Below are positions 1 through 12,094 of a stretch of DNA of 64,000 nucleotides, piece by piece (position 1 is the first letter of the stretch; each line of letters starts with the position of its first letter). The notes beneath the pieces were generated by a model. The model was not told the origin of the DNA. It saw nothing but the letters and a program-made list of their open reading frames with translations, and did no database searches. The stretch comes from Protula sp. h YS-2021 (lineage: Eukaryota; Annelida; Polychaeta; Sabellida; Serpulidae): contig OX457025.1 of NCBI GenBank assembly GCA_949752745.1, forward strand, positions 51,977,098-52,041,097, in the 5' to 3' direction. The translations under genes and the position numbers were made by a program.

Positions 1-22
1 GAACAGTACAAAGACTCCCACT

Positions 23-290
23 TTTTATACAGATGGCTCTAAACTTGAAGATAAAGCAGCAGCTTCAGTAGTAACAGAGTATAATGCCCTAAAACCAAGA
101 CTGCCGGGTGATTGATCAATATTCTCTGCAGAAATCAGCCTTACTACTAGCCACCCAAATCATCAAGGTTAGTCGCTGCAAAACGTTCATGGTTTCCATT
201 GATTCTATGTCGGTACTACAGGCATTTGAGAACGTTCAAATATCGAATGTTTGTGAGTCATAAACACCTTTAAAGAGGCGAACCTGCGTC
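23..290 (+). pseudogene. LINE RNase H domain fragment
   Basis: Broken translation of the first 290 bases shows an RNase H-like series: FYTDGSK near base 25, then SIFSAEIS after an in-frame stop and a frame change, then SIDSMSVLQAF near base 200. That spacing (DGS, AE, DS) is the usual order of RNase H domains at the 3' end of non-LTR retrotransposons. Several stops make it a relic. The 5' part of the element lies outside the window. Confidence 0.55.
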
Positions 291-299
291 CGAATGTGT

Positions 300-2735
300 C
301 GTGTATCAGGAACGCTACACAAAGAAACAGATTTTAGTGGACCGTATCGCTCTCCAAGACGCCCGCTCACTCCATTTCAGAGCTAAATTTTTGAGGCAGT
401 TGTTTGATGAAGTAGAAACTAGTAAAATTATAGAATTTTAAAATAAATCAACCTGCATTAGTGTTTCAAGGAGCTATGTTTATGTTATCATTTCAGAATC
501 TACACCGTTTTAGCTAGTATGGATTGTAATCATGATATGTTCACTAAAATTAAATAATGCCTTTACTTGCAACATCCTGCCACTGTTGTGGCTTTATTTA
601 GATTACGTGTGCTTTCGCCATGTGGTGCTTCAATCAGTTTTGATTTTGAGTAAAAAAAGTAACACATTTCAAAATAACGTTGAGTGGGCCTTTAACCCGA
701 ATGGGGTCTTGTCCCACCCTACTCTTTCTCATTTTGAAAATTTAATGAAATTACAAAATACTGATGATGATGCCGTATGTCAAAAATTAGGTTGAAACCA
801 GCAGACGACTAAGGAAACGAAAAAATTATGAAGCACGTGACCACGTGGCCGTAAAACACCTGGGCTAAACATAATTTTCATGATGATTAAACGTAAACTT
901 AATTTTCACTAAATTATTAAGTAAACATAACTAGTATTAACTCTCAAGACCTTTTCACTAGAGAAACACAGGCAATTTAAACCGTCATGCATTGTATTTT
1001 TGGCATAGTGTTTACCTGGGGTCTAGGCTCTGTTACTGAGATATTAAGCATTGCGGCCATGACGCGAAAGCCCTTCGAGCTACTCAGGACACCTACGATC
1101 AATATAAGTACTTGCGTTGGCTTGGCATAAAACAGGCGCTTTGTGGTACCATGTGCGTAGGGCAGCGAGGATGTTAAAAGTTAAGTGTAGTTAAAAGTTG
1201 TATTTTATCCCTCATGTTTATTCTCCAAAGCCTTCGGTACACATTGAGCTGAAATTCCACTTTAAAATCAGAGCAGACGTTAGTAGTAAAAGGCTGCCGT
1301 TTCTCTTGATGCAAATTGCCTTGGGTTCGGATGGGAGAGTCTGATATGGTGGGCGGCATGCGTCAGCTGCCGGATGACAGTCCGTTTACTAGATTATTGA
1401 GTATATTGTTGATATTTCATTCCAGATAAGTGTGCGTCGTTTTTATTTTGATCTTGAACCAGTTTCAACATCTTCAATTTATATCCGCAATTATATGTCA
1501 CGATGGCATAATATCTTCTTGACCCTCTTCAAATTTAAGGCAAGTTTAACCATTTCGAAATGATGGTCAGACGAGCAGCATGCAGACGGCTGTTATCGCT
1601 GATCGTCTCACAGCGGCATCTTTAATTTTGCAATTACATTCTGGACAGCAAAGGATTTCATTTTCTTTTCAATATTGAAAGTTTTCTTAAACATTTCAGA
1701 AACATTGTCACAACTCACCTTATTCTTCTCAGGGCATTTCGACAGTCGAGTGGCATTGATTTGAATAACAAAACTTTGATACTGAAGCAAAGTCATTGAA
1801 GGGAAAAGTACCTTTACTATGTATACATTTACAAAAAAATTCAATTAATTTTAATTTTCAAAATATCGGCTTGTAGACTATGAAGCCACCGCTATGGGTT
1901 TTCCTATGTGTTAAACATTGGTTATCGCGATCCTTAATAGAAGTTGTACGGGATATTACCGCAGTGTAAATTTTGAACAGGTTCCTCCTGTTACTGTGTT
2001 TACAATGCGTTGTCAAACAACCGACCAATCAGTGTCGGTGCCGTGCCAGTCATTTGATCGAACTGCACCCAACTTATCGCAATCCGATCAGCAGGATTTT
2101 TTTCCTTCTACATTTATGGATTATGATGGATCAAATTTAAGGTAAATTGCATACTTTTTGATACTATTTGTCTTCAATCGCGTCTACATGTATATTATAG
2201 GTTTCATCCTGTTTGATCATCACGGTTTGCTGACTTTGATTCCTATATGCGGTACTTCTGGGTTTTGTCAAACCGGCTTTCGTTCGGTAGATGCTTCCCT
2301 GCCATCCCTGCCATCAAAAATCCTGTCTTCATGGTTTTCTTCATGGTCATTAAATAGTTTGCATCGAGTCGGCTCTGCAAACAGGAGAGTTCCAACTTTC
2401 CACTGTCCTCCTTTCTTTCTGCCAGCAACAGGGCATTTAAGGGTCGTTGGACACGCAGCTGGAGCCTTGATGGTTAGCTCGCGTCCTCCATGTGGCAGTG
2501 ACGGGTCGATCATGTGATCGATCGCTGCTCTCACGGGTCGTGCATGCAACAGTATAGCAGCCTATCATGTAATGGGTTGCTGCTGAGACGTGTTGTGCAA
2601 GTGATGGGTCGTGATTTTGGCGACTCACGTGACTGTCACGGCCTGTGACTGTGACGGGTCGACACTGTGCTGCGCCGTGTGTGCAGCGACTAGATCACGT
2701 GCGACTCACTGCGGTGACAGGTATCGACGGTCGTC
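300..2735. other. Intergenic, no recognisable gene
   Basis: Only short open frames without recognisable motifs occur here. Bases 2440-2720 are rich in short alternating motifs of the type GTGACGGGTCG/GATCACGTG. Nothing else could be assigned. Confidence 0.5.
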
Positions 2736-2736
2736 C

Positions 2737-2890
2737 GTTAGGGTATGCAAAAGTGACATTCATTGCCATTGAGTATATACGGTAGTTAGAATGTGTAGGA
2801 TGTGTAGTTAATATAGCTATGGTATATCTTAAGTACATGTGCTTATCAGTGTATCGAGCAGCGCCCTTTTCTCTTTCGTTTTATGTGTTG
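2737..2890 (+). repeat. Left LTR of the Gypsy relic
   Basis: This segment matches 6,388-6,580 with many substitutions and an internal indel. The 240 bases after it (to about 3,130) also resemble 6,700-6,910, including the GATATCT/TTGGATT block, so the repeat extends into the 5' internal region. The ends are approximate. Confidence 0.5.
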
Positions 2891-3599
2891 ATATGTAACG
2901 GTAAACTGATGATGTTCGAGTTTGTTTGAGATCTTTTTCTGGAGTTTACCCCGTTTTAAAATGTGTTAAGCATAGCAGATATCTTAGGAACTAGACATTG
3001 GATTTATAAGGTTTATATAAGATATAATAGAACTCATTGATATAGGAAGAATGGTAGTAATTTTGTTTCTCGAACTTCCGGTTTTAGTGGTTTTTGGAAT
3101 AAATTTTTGTATTAGAAGCACAAACATTTTATGTAGTTTTCAGGTGGTTAAAGGGAACGACTTTTTGTAAACCAATATGTCATCGTACAGAGAAATTCAC
3201 AATCATTTCTAGTTTATATGTGACTTTTGACATATTTATCTACTTAGGTATTTATCTATTGGTTTATATTTTGCGCGCAAAACGTTTTGATTGGTCGCAT
3301 TTTCTATTAGTGGTTGCTGTCTCCGAGCCAGTATATAAACAGCGTGGCAGCTGAACCATCAATAGTTGATTTTTGGAAAGCACACAGGGCACACCTCAGT
3401 CCATATGGTGCAAAGTGAGCTGCCATTGTGAAGTTTCACTGACGTACTGATAAATTTTGTTGAGGATAAGTGTAAAATCAATTTCGTACAGTATTGGATA
3501 GAATTAAAACAGTGCTATAACTGTGAGAAGTCTTGGGCAATTGTAGATTTGTATATTTCGTTAAAGGCAACTTCAACATTTTTGGAGCTCGTTCGGGAT

Positions 3600-3960
3600 C
3601 TTTTAACAACGTGCTAAATCAGGAGGGAGCAAGGCATGCGCAAGGGCATTCAGAATGTGTAGGCGTTAGGATACAAAGACACAGAAATGAGGCACTTAGT
3701 GCGGCAAGAACAAGAGAAAGCTGAGAAACTGGAACGACAAGCCCTTGAGTATGAGGTTCGGGCTCGAGAACGTAAAGATAGGATCATGCAACAGGAATTG
3801 GAGTAAAGGGACTGTACGAAAGAACATGACTTAGCGCGTCTACATGAAGGAACCAGGAAACTGGAGGTGCGCAACGGAATTGCACATGCAGATAAGGATG
3901 ATGATCTGCATCGGCGTCGTAACGGTAAATACGTTGCATAGGTGCCGAAACTCCTATGCA
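3600..3960 (+). pseudogene. gag-like coiled-coil fragment
   Basis: A broken frame encodes a highly charged Glu/Arg/Lys-rich helix (for example VRQEQEKAEKLERQ) with an in-frame stop near 3,805, followed by a further charged stretch in another frame. Position between the LTR and pol pieces suggests gag. There are no diagnostic motifs, so this rests mainly on context. Confidence 0.3.
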
Positions 3961-4642
3961 ACTCCTATGAAGAAAAGGAGACGGCATCGACGCTTTCTCG
4001 AAAGGCTCGAACGGTTCTCCAAGAGCCAAGGCGGCGGCAGAAAATACGTGGGCTGTCGGCCTGAAACCGCTTCTAACAGGGAAGAATTGTAGTTTATAGC
4101 ATTATGCCTACGACAACGCGCCAATAATTATCGGGAGTTGAAGACTGCAATCCTGAGGTGATACCAACTGATGTAAGAGGGTTTTCGACTGAATTGTCGA
4201 GAGGCGAAGTCAGAGAATGACGAGACAGTGCGTCATACTGCGTTAATCGCTGGATTGAATTTGCCGGTGTTGAGCGGGACTATGAATACTTAAGAGATTT
4301 GTGTTCATGAACATGTGCAACAGTAATTTGAGCTTGTTTCTTCGTGAAAGAGTGCCGCGATCTATAGATGAAGTAGTAAAACTAGTCGGAATGGTGTTGT
4401 ATAGCTCACCATTTGACCTTACCATCGGCAACGTCAAAAAAACTTGAAGAATAGTAGAGACGAAAGTCATAGCAGATGAACTCGAGTCCCAGCGGCTAGA
4501 TGGTTAATGATTCCGGCTCTAAAGCAGAGATTAGCGACAATTTGGCCGCAGTCACGACACGGGAGCAGGAGAGAAGAGAGAAATGTCCCGTAAAATCTTA
4601 TGCGACACCACCTGTTAAGGTTGAAAAGGTAACTAAACCAAA

Positions 4643-4760
4643 ATGCTTGGTCGAATGGACTATGAGACTGACGTTGGAGACAAGAGGAAAGCGTATCATG
4701 CTAATCTCTTAAAGAAATGCGTCAAATGGCTAGATGGCAATCGCAAAGCTGAAGAGGCTG
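4643..4760 (+). pseudogene. Integrase C-terminus-like fragment
   Basis: The frame contains a YETDVGDKRK stretch followed by YHANLLKKCVKW. This resembles the conserved 'Y-H-x-N-x-L-K-x-W' tail found in many Gypsy integrases. It lies upstream of the reverse transcriptase remnant, which is why the element is described as Gmr1-like. The match is short and from motif memory only. Confidence 0.35.
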
Positions 4761-4906
4761 AAGAAGTCGATGAACCCCTCACGGCAGTCGGAAGAATCCT
4801 CATCGTGGAGATTTATGCATGGAGGACAGGTTGGGACCAGCATTGCACCTCCCAGTGACACAGCAACAGAGGACGTATAAAGATGCGTGAGTGAGTCCGG
4901 AACTGA

Positions 4907-5822
4907 ATGAGTCACAACACCTTACTGTCTGAATTCCAAGACATCTTCAGTGATGTTCCTGGAGTCAAAGATCTTGGTGCGCATCAAATTGAGTTGACCA
5001 CTCAGAAACCAAAACAGGTAACACTTTTTGCCGTACCGTCCGCAAAACGCATAAAGATTGATGATAAAGTGGAGATGATGCTGGAAGCTGGAATGATCAA
5101 GGAGTGTATTTCTGAGATAACTGCCCAGTGGTCCTGGTCAATAAGTAGGATTGTTCCAATTGGTTCTGCATAGATTTCAGAAGACTGCAGCAGTCACAAA
5201 TTCGATAACGAACCAATGCAGAACTATGAAGACATCATGGCCCATATCAGAACAGATAAGATGTTCTCAATATCTCAATAGAATTTTTCAATAAAGGGTT
5301 TTGGCAGATCCAGATGGTAGAAGACTCAAAGAAATTTACGGCCTTGAGTACGCCAAAAGGAATATACCAAAGCACCAGGAACCCTTTTGGCCTGGTAAAT
5401 TCCGGAGCCAAATTCAATCGCGTTATCTGCAAGATGCTAGGAGGCATGTCGAACTTTGACAATTACATGGACGACTTGTTGCCGCACTCTAGCACGCAGC
5501 CTGACCACATCGTTACACTCCGCGAGCTGTTCAAGCGCATCCGCAAGGCCAATTTAATCGTGAGACCGACGAATAGTTTTATTGGTTACCGAGATATTAA
5601 CTTCACCGGTCATGTCATTGCGAAAAGAAAGTTATGGAAAGCGAAATGTCGGAGAAGATCGGAAACGCACCCCAACCGTATATAAAGAACCAAGTTCGCT
5701 CGTTTCTCGGGGTGGAGAGCTTCTACCGGAAGTTTTTCCCGAATTGCGCCGAAGTTGCAGCACAATTAATAGACTTGTCCCGGAAGAGAGAACCAAGCCA
5801 GCTGGCGTGGGGTTCATGTTAA
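4907..5822 (+). pseudogene. Gypsy reverse transcriptase remnant
   Basis: Consecutive broken frames read like a Gypsy RT. LLSEFQDIFSDVPG (4,919) is the N-terminal lead-in and MLEAGMIKEC (5,090) precedes finger motif 1. Then come STPKGIYQSTRNPFGLVNSG (about 5,347-5,406), the YMDDLL catalytic box at 5,465, and VRSFLGVESFYRKFFPNCAE (about 5,697). The YMDD box is intact but the frame changes at least three times. Confidence 0.75.
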
Positions 5823-5849
5823 GAATGTCCCTTTCGACGACTTGAGCAA

Positions 5850-6240
5850 ATGCTGGTCAGTGCTCCTATACTACGCATGCTCGACTTGCGGAAGCAATTC
5901 ATAGTGCGTACAGATGCGTCCGACAATGGTCTCGGTGCAGTCTTCCTACAGGAATACGAAAACGGCATGTTTCCTGTGGCGGAAGTTATTACCTTGCGAA
6001 AATAGCTATACCGTCATCGAGAGAGAATGTCTCGCAACTGTGTTGGCAGTGAAACGTTTCGCAAAGTACCTATAGGAGACCCATTTTATTATTGAGACTG
6101 ATCACACACCACCGGAGTACTTGAAGAACACTAAAATGGGCAGTGCGAGACTAAGTCAGGCGTCTTCTCTAAAGATCATCAAGGGATCTGAAAACGTTGG
6201 CGCTAGCTACCTGAGTCGGCAGTGGCAATTTGAATATTGA
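5850..6240 (+). pseudogene. Gypsy RNase H remnant
   Basis: The frame around 5,905 reads VRTDASDNGLGAVFLQ, the diagnostic RNase H start of Gypsy elements (TDAS, G-A-V-L-Q). In-frame stops follow near 6,003 and 6,075, and a YLSRQ-like terminal motif appears near 6,212. It continues from the RT remnant and is non-functional. Confidence 0.7.
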
Positions 6241-6387
6241 AATTGTCCAGGGCCATATATATTGTTCATATGAAAATGTGTGGTTATTAGTAGTTAACGT
6301 TGTAGGAAGTGTCTTTTCAAAGTAAATTTGTGCATACCCTAATATTTTGGTAAAAGAAAACAGTCGGAACATTTTCTTAGGGCATGG

Positions 6388-6580
6388 GGTTGTTAGTGTA
6401 TGCAAATATGACATTCAGTGTCACTGAGTATATATACTTGTTAGAATATATAGGTGTATTTAATACAGCTTATGGTACATTCTATTTATTTGTAATGTAA
6501 GAATTATAAACATTGTGTGCTCATCAGTATATCAAGCGGCGCCCTTTTGTGCAGTCTCTTTGCTTTTGTGTGTTGATTAG
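6388..6580 (+). repeat. Right LTR of the Gypsy relic
   Basis: Diverged copy of 2,737-2,890. It is followed by TGGCGACCGAATT (6,582), which looks like a primer-binding site, and by internal sequence related to 2,890-3,130. A second internal region therefore begins here, as if a second tandem copy shared this LTR. Confidence 0.5.
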
Positions 6581-7290
6581 TGGCGACCGAATTTAGCGGT
6601 AAACTGATGACGTGACGCATTCAGTACAAAGCGCGGTCAATTCGGGATTTAGTGGAATCTTATCGTAAGGAACGCAATGGTATTAGTTTCGAGTTTGTTT
6701 AAGATCTTTTTGCTGGATTTTGTTGCCATTTTAAAATTACATACTTGTTAAGTATAGCAGATATCTCAGAACTAGCCATTGGATTGATAAGTTTTAAACA
6801 GGCTGTGATAGAACTCGCCAAGATAGCAAGAACGGTGGTAATTTTGGTTTTGGAACTGCTTGTGTTAGTGGTATTTGAGACGGGTAAAATTTTTGTGTTA
6901 GAAACAAACTTTTCGTGTAGTTTTCCAATGAGAATTGCACATACGGTTCGTTCTCGTCGTCATCCCGAGAGCTCTCTTTGTCTGGGATTTTGGAGCAAGG
7001 GGAGATGTGCGAGCCTGAACATGCCCCTCAGAGTTTTCTTGCGGAACACAAATTATCTAGGCCATCTTCTTCGCAGGTCACGACTCATGCATCACCACCG
7101 CCGACTCCTCCGCGGGTGCCGCCGACTGCTCCCCCCAAACTTTTTTGTGTTAAGGTATCCTCCCTACATGGGCCGTGATGTTAACACGAGGCAGCCAGGG
7201 TACGCATTTAGGTATAGATCTTTGACATCGAAGCACAACGGCAGCGACATTCTTCTATTCCGTCCACGCCAGCGACCATGAAGCGATCGG
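6581..7290 (+). pseudogene. 5' internal region of a second Gypsy copy
   Basis: Bases 6,690-6,910 are a diverged duplicate of 2,930-3,130, downstream of the shared LTR. The open frame at 6,745-7,281 shows no convincing domain and includes a His/Arg/Pro-rich stretch. I read it as untranslated leader and gag debris rather than a gene. Confidence 0.35.
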
Positions 7291-7368
7291 GGTTTTCAGC
7301 AGGGTCTACCTTTCAGGCCAAGAAGTCCAAGTGCACACTAGAAAGAGGGCTGCTCCTTCGAAGCAGAG

Positions 7369-7794
7369 GTGGCAACACCTCGCTCAGATAGTTCTTACTA
7401 TAGATTGGTTTCTCCATTAATCATATCAGGTATTCCTACAGGACGGAGGCTAAAGAATTTTTGGCAAGCTTGGCAATCAAGTGGGGCTCCCAAGCAAATA
7501 GTCACCAAGGGCTTAGGTACATCTATTGTGATACCAGCGTTGCATGTTCTGAAATCACGTTACAGTGTTGATATCGGCCCCATCTCCGTACTACTCGCAT
7601 ATAGAAAACGGTCAAATACTTGTCGTAGCACGGTTCAGCGTTGTCCATTTATATTTTTTCATGCGTATGTCACAGTAGCCCTTTCTGCAGTAGAAGTATC
7701 TATATCTAACTATATCAAAAAAGTCATTCCATTAGCTTGTGATGATAGTTTAAAAGAACCTGATTATGTGATGCGAAAAAAGATTGTCAGTTAA
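7369..7794 (+). pseudogene. Possible DIRS-type retroelement pol fragment
   Basis: A 141-residue open frame contains GRRLKNFWQAWQ near its N-terminus. This resembles the short 'G-R-L-x-x-F-x-x-x-W' lead-in before the reverse transcriptase of DIRS-type elements. The rest shows no RT motifs. The assignment is tentative and may be chance. Confidence 0.25.
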
Positions 7795-7799
7795 AGCCC

Positions 7800-8410
7800 A
7801 TCGGGTCAAAAACGTTGCGCAATCTCTTATGTTAATGGTATGTCAATGTGTAATATGTTAAAGGTGGGCTGTTGGGCCTGTCCAAACACTATTAAACACT
7901 ATTTGCAAGAGTATGCAATAGATACTTTTCTAATTTGTATAGTCTTGGTTTGTTTGTTGCTGCTGAATCAGTGATTCATGATAGACCTTCTTATTGCATG
8001 GTCGTGTTCTGACAGTGTCTTTATGCACATGGTATAGCACAGCACTGTGACACACATGATTAAAGTCGCATATGGTTAGTGGCGTTACATATCGCCTCTT
8101 TTGAAGAATAAAAAGGGGAGGCATCTGTCAGTACTTGTGTTAGAACATGTAACATTGTTGTAATAATGGGTAGTTCGTGGTGAGACCCCACTTAGCTTGG
8201 TTATCGTTATAGAATGGGCAGCTGGCGCTGCAGCTTCTTTGAATTAAAAGATTGCATTTGAATTCAATTTCTTTTATTTCTGCCTTAAAGACACAGCGTG
8301 TCATCCGTTCCATTTTTCAAATAAATTTCAGTAACCTGAGTAACTTATAGACAGCAATTAGGACAGGTGGATAACATCAACCTTCCGAAATGTGAAGAGT
8401 TGCAAAACCA
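7800..8410. other. Intergenic, no recognisable gene
   Basis: AT-rich sequence with no recognisable frame, repeat or RNA. Short polypyrimidine runs only. Confidence 0.4.
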
Positions 8411-8415
8411 ATTAG

Positions 8416-9227
8416 TACCGGGAGTTTCCGAAAAGAAGCTCCCCCCATATAAAAGCCCTGGGGCTCTTATTAGGAAACTGTTTCCCAATAGAAGCCCCGG
8501 GGCTTCTATTTGGAGTTAACATAAAGACCTGAAAAAATCGTTTCCTAATAAAAGCCCGCTCCTTCCCTGCAAGTCTTTTTAGAACTCGTTTACTCGCAAT
8601 GCAGACACGGTGCACTTAATCCTTTGACATGAGGCAGCCCCTAGGCATGTTCTGCGTCGTTGCTTAATCCTGTGCTTTACACAAGGCGAACAGACACCAC
8701 CCCCCTCCCCACTGCCACTTTTACTCCGGAGTATTACTGGAAATGTAACGGACCCAGTACTGAAACGGGCGGCGTGATGTTGCCCCACCTTCCCTGCAAG
8801 TCTTTCCAGACTGTTTTCTCGCAATGCAGACACGGTGCACTTAATCCTTTGATGTGAGGCAAACCCCCAGACACGTTGTGCGTCGTTGCTTAATCTTGTG
8901 CTTCGCACAAGGCAACCCCCCTACTTTACCGAACTTTTTAGTTACTGTTGTTTTTGTGTGTTTGGTTATTTTTTGTGCGCATATCCGCAGCATGTAGCGC
9001 TTTTATAAGAGATTGATGGTAAATTTTCTTCTTTTTTTTTCAATAAAAACTTACCGGCAACCCCCCCCCCCCCACCCCCCATCTAAAAAATAGAAGCCCC
9101 GGGGCTCTAATTAGAAAACTGTTTCCTAATAGAAGCCCCGGGGGTTCTATTTGGTTTCTAAATGAGCGTCTGAAATTGGCCAGTTTCCAAATAGAAGCCC
9201 TGGGCTTGTTTTCGGAAACCCCCGGTA
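8416..9227. mobile_element. Foldback/MITE-like element with TACCGGG ends
   Basis: The ends are inverted copies: TACCGGGAGTTTCCGAAAA on the left and a matching complement ending CCCGGTA at 9,227. GC-rich motifs of the type AGAAGCCCCGGGGCTTCTAT recur near both ends. The interior holds a direct duplication of about 130 bp (about 8,562 and 8,788), containing GCAATGCAGACACGGTGCAC. There is no coding capacity. I saw no clean target-site duplication. Confidence 0.6.
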
Positions 9228-11318
9228 CACTAAATTTTTAATCCTTTGAAGTCTCCTCTAAAAGTTTTCACACTGAAGAGTTTTGACTCGACAAGGCCTT
9301 TTACAAGGTGGTATTTAAATATTTTCAATAAAAATGAGGTGATATCGCAGTTTAAAAATCAACGTTTCGACACTGCAACAATATGAATAGTGTGCAGATG
9401 GAACAAGCAACCGGTTTCTGGAATGAATTTTGCTTAGTTTCGACGAATTTTCTTAAAAATAAAAATTCCCGAACTTGTTTCTGAATTGCGTTTCATCAAT
9501 TTTCACGTGCTTATGTTTCGCCTTCAGAAATTAATTAAATTGTCCACAATGTATTTGGTAACAAGTGCTCTTTTTGATACGAAAATCAATACTGTCGTTA
9601 AGGTTATTAAAAATGCAAAAATGTGTTTGAAGACAGTACAAATTAAGGAGCAAAGTCTGAATTAGCAGCGTTATTCAGCCATGAGGCAGGTGACCAATGT
9701 GGACAAGAAAGAGATGATTTTAGTGTTTTAATTATTCATGTTTCTGAAATATGAAAACATTTTGACACATTTTGCAAACATATTTTTCGCTCCAAAGCAT
9801 TTCACATTTTGAAAGTACGTTCTGTGGTATAATTATAAACAGCATTGTTTCACAAACGTGTGAGTCATCGCTACGTTTCCTGATTGTGGTGACCTGCAGT
9901 GATGGGGTCATACTCCCTTTTACACGATTTAATTTGGTTCACTTAAGGCTGTCGAGCAGGACGTGATCTAAGGGCGCAGTGGAGCTGAGGTGTTCTTGCT
10001 GGGTTTCCGTGCACAAGCCGCAGCTGAGTGCGCACAGTTCCCGGTACTTGCTGAATGCACATTTGCCTGCCACCGTATAGCTAAGACACGCATGCCCAAG
10101 GCGGTCCATGCACTCGCTTTCTATTTTGTCTAAATAAAAAAAACGAGTAAAATGAAGCTAGGGTAGTAGCTACAATTTGTAAAAACGCTTTTTGAAATTA
10201 CCCTACTCATAGAGAATACTATCCATTGACTTTTTTGTGCTTATAGGTTACACTTTTCTTATTTCTGTTACCCTCTCCTTATTGATTTTTCCAATATTTA
10301 GCAATTTAATGAATAAATAATTCGCTATGTTAAATTATAAGTGAGACGGTGCGGCAATAAAGCTACCACTACCATCTATTTACCTGTTTGTTTTCATTGG
10401 CCGCATAAATACTGACATGATTTCATGCTAAAATTGGCTCGGACTAGAAATGCTAGCATTTGAAAAATTACTATCTGCTGCTTTAAGTTATTTTGTTGTA
10501 AGAAAGACAAAAGAAGTGAAAGCTAATCAGCTTGTATTTACTAGCTAGCAGGCTCACCCCAGTCGATGATGCCCTCATACTGGGAACACCAGCCACAGGA
10601 AAACATACAGGCGGTGGCCATGTAGTAAGGATTTCTTGTGCACTCATTTCCGCTATCGCTCACCTCAGCTGGGCACGACAGATCTCTGTCCACACATTCT
10701 GACAACAACAGAAATTACACGAAGTCCCCAATTCTTTTCGTCCACAAAAATTTGTCGTGTTGCTGCTCGTTACGTTGCCTTTGCAAAGAGCAGTAACATC
10801 TAGAAAGGTTTAGTGAAGCCTAAACCTAAACGCTGAATAGACGTAAAATATAATAATTTACAAATGTCGAGCACACACCCAAATAACAACCAAAGAGTTT
10901 TTCTTTCGTTGGGTATAGCAACTCTAGGCATTATTTCAGTGACACTGTATGGGCTAGGGAAGTGTAGCTCTAAAACTATTGTAATATAGTGAATTGAGAA
11001 AGCAGAGAAACCCTCCAAATGTGCATTTAAAACTGTTCGCGATATTTACCCACAATACAATAAAAAGAACTTAAACCGCTAGCGTATTCATTTTAAAACA
11101 GAATATTATGACAAGAATGCACAGCAGTATTAGGTTTCGATAAATTCACAATTTACCTGTCATATAGCAACAAAACAAATTAAATTTATGTGGCTTATCA
11201 GTATTTTTGTTTACATAAATGACTTACAACTTCCGTTGGATTGACCCGAAGCTTGAAAAGTATGATCCATATATTATATCGCCCGTAAACTCATAGATAA
11301 CCCTAAACGGAGTGGAGG
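9228..11318. other. AT-rich intergenic, nothing recognised
   Basis: No credible coding frame on either strand and no obvious repeat. Short open frames (9,772-9,966; 10,800-11,018) have no recognisable motif. Confidence 0.45.
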
Positions 11319-12094
11319 TGTAATAATTGGATTTTCCAATTATTATGCGCGTTAGTATGATGAGAAATTACAATGATTAACAAAACAGAAATATCATTTT
11401 ATTCTAAAGCATCACGATAACATTTGGTCTTCTGCTTTTCAGAAGAGCTTTACAGTTATTTTAAAACTTCCTATTACAACAATATACTAGTTCTGTTCAC
11501 AGTCAACTCTTTGTAATCATCCACGCGATCACTTTTCCAGGACGCTTCCTTCGCAGTCGGACGCTTCCTTCGCAGTCCTTCTTGTTTCCAAAACACAGCT
11601 CTCCCCTTTACTTTACGTTTTCTCCTCTTTATATCTGTTGATTTGGCCAAACACGCCTGACTTTGCAAATCGTGAACAATACATATTATTTAATAATTAC
11701 AATCGAACTCCAGGATATTTCATGCATATTTAGGGTACAAACTAATGATCATAAGAGACGTTAAACACAGCGCAAGTCAACAAAGCTCTTTTCATTTCAT
11801 AGGTCAAAAGTGTATTTCTAGCCCAGACACGGCATGTCGCTTTGTAGTGCGTCTTAGACTGAAAACCCTTTGAATTGATATCGAACTCATACCAATACAC
11901 AACATGAATGGCTCATCCCATGTTAATTGTTTTATGTGCCATTCATTAAAGCATACCAAGTGCATGCATTCACAGAGTTATCTATTAAGAATAATAAATA
12001 CATGTAACACACGCAAAATATTACTATTTCGAACCGTACAGGGTTTTGTCGTTATAAGGGCTTCCTAAACCTTGGGCAATATTCCATTATAACA
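11319..12094 (-). repeat. LTR (3' LTR in element orientation)
   Basis: 776-bp repeat starting TGTAATAATTGG and ending CATTATAACA on the plus strand. It differs from its partner by only a handful of substitutions, which implies recent insertion. It contains a short 64-codon frame on the minus strand, also present in the other LTR, with no recognisable motif. Confidence 0.85.

Larger units (their letters stand above)
2737..6580 (+). mobile_element. Degenerate Ty3/Gypsy LTR retrotransposon (Gmr1-like order)
   Basis: Two diverged direct repeats (about 2,737-2,890 and 6,388-6,580) share the start GTATGCAAA, TGACATTCA, GAGTATATA and a GCGCCCTTTT block, as expected of old LTRs. Between them are broken gag-like, integrase C-terminus-like, reverse transcriptase and RNase H pieces in that order. 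RNase H ends about 150 bases before the right repeat, leaving no room for a downstream integrase. Every domain has stops or frameshifts, so the element is dead. Confidence 0.6.

Noticed and set aside
11474..11668. 64-codon basic frame in both LTRs as a gene
   Set aside because: Lies within the LTR antisense to nothing known, shows no motif, and its presence in both LTRs is explained by LTR identity.
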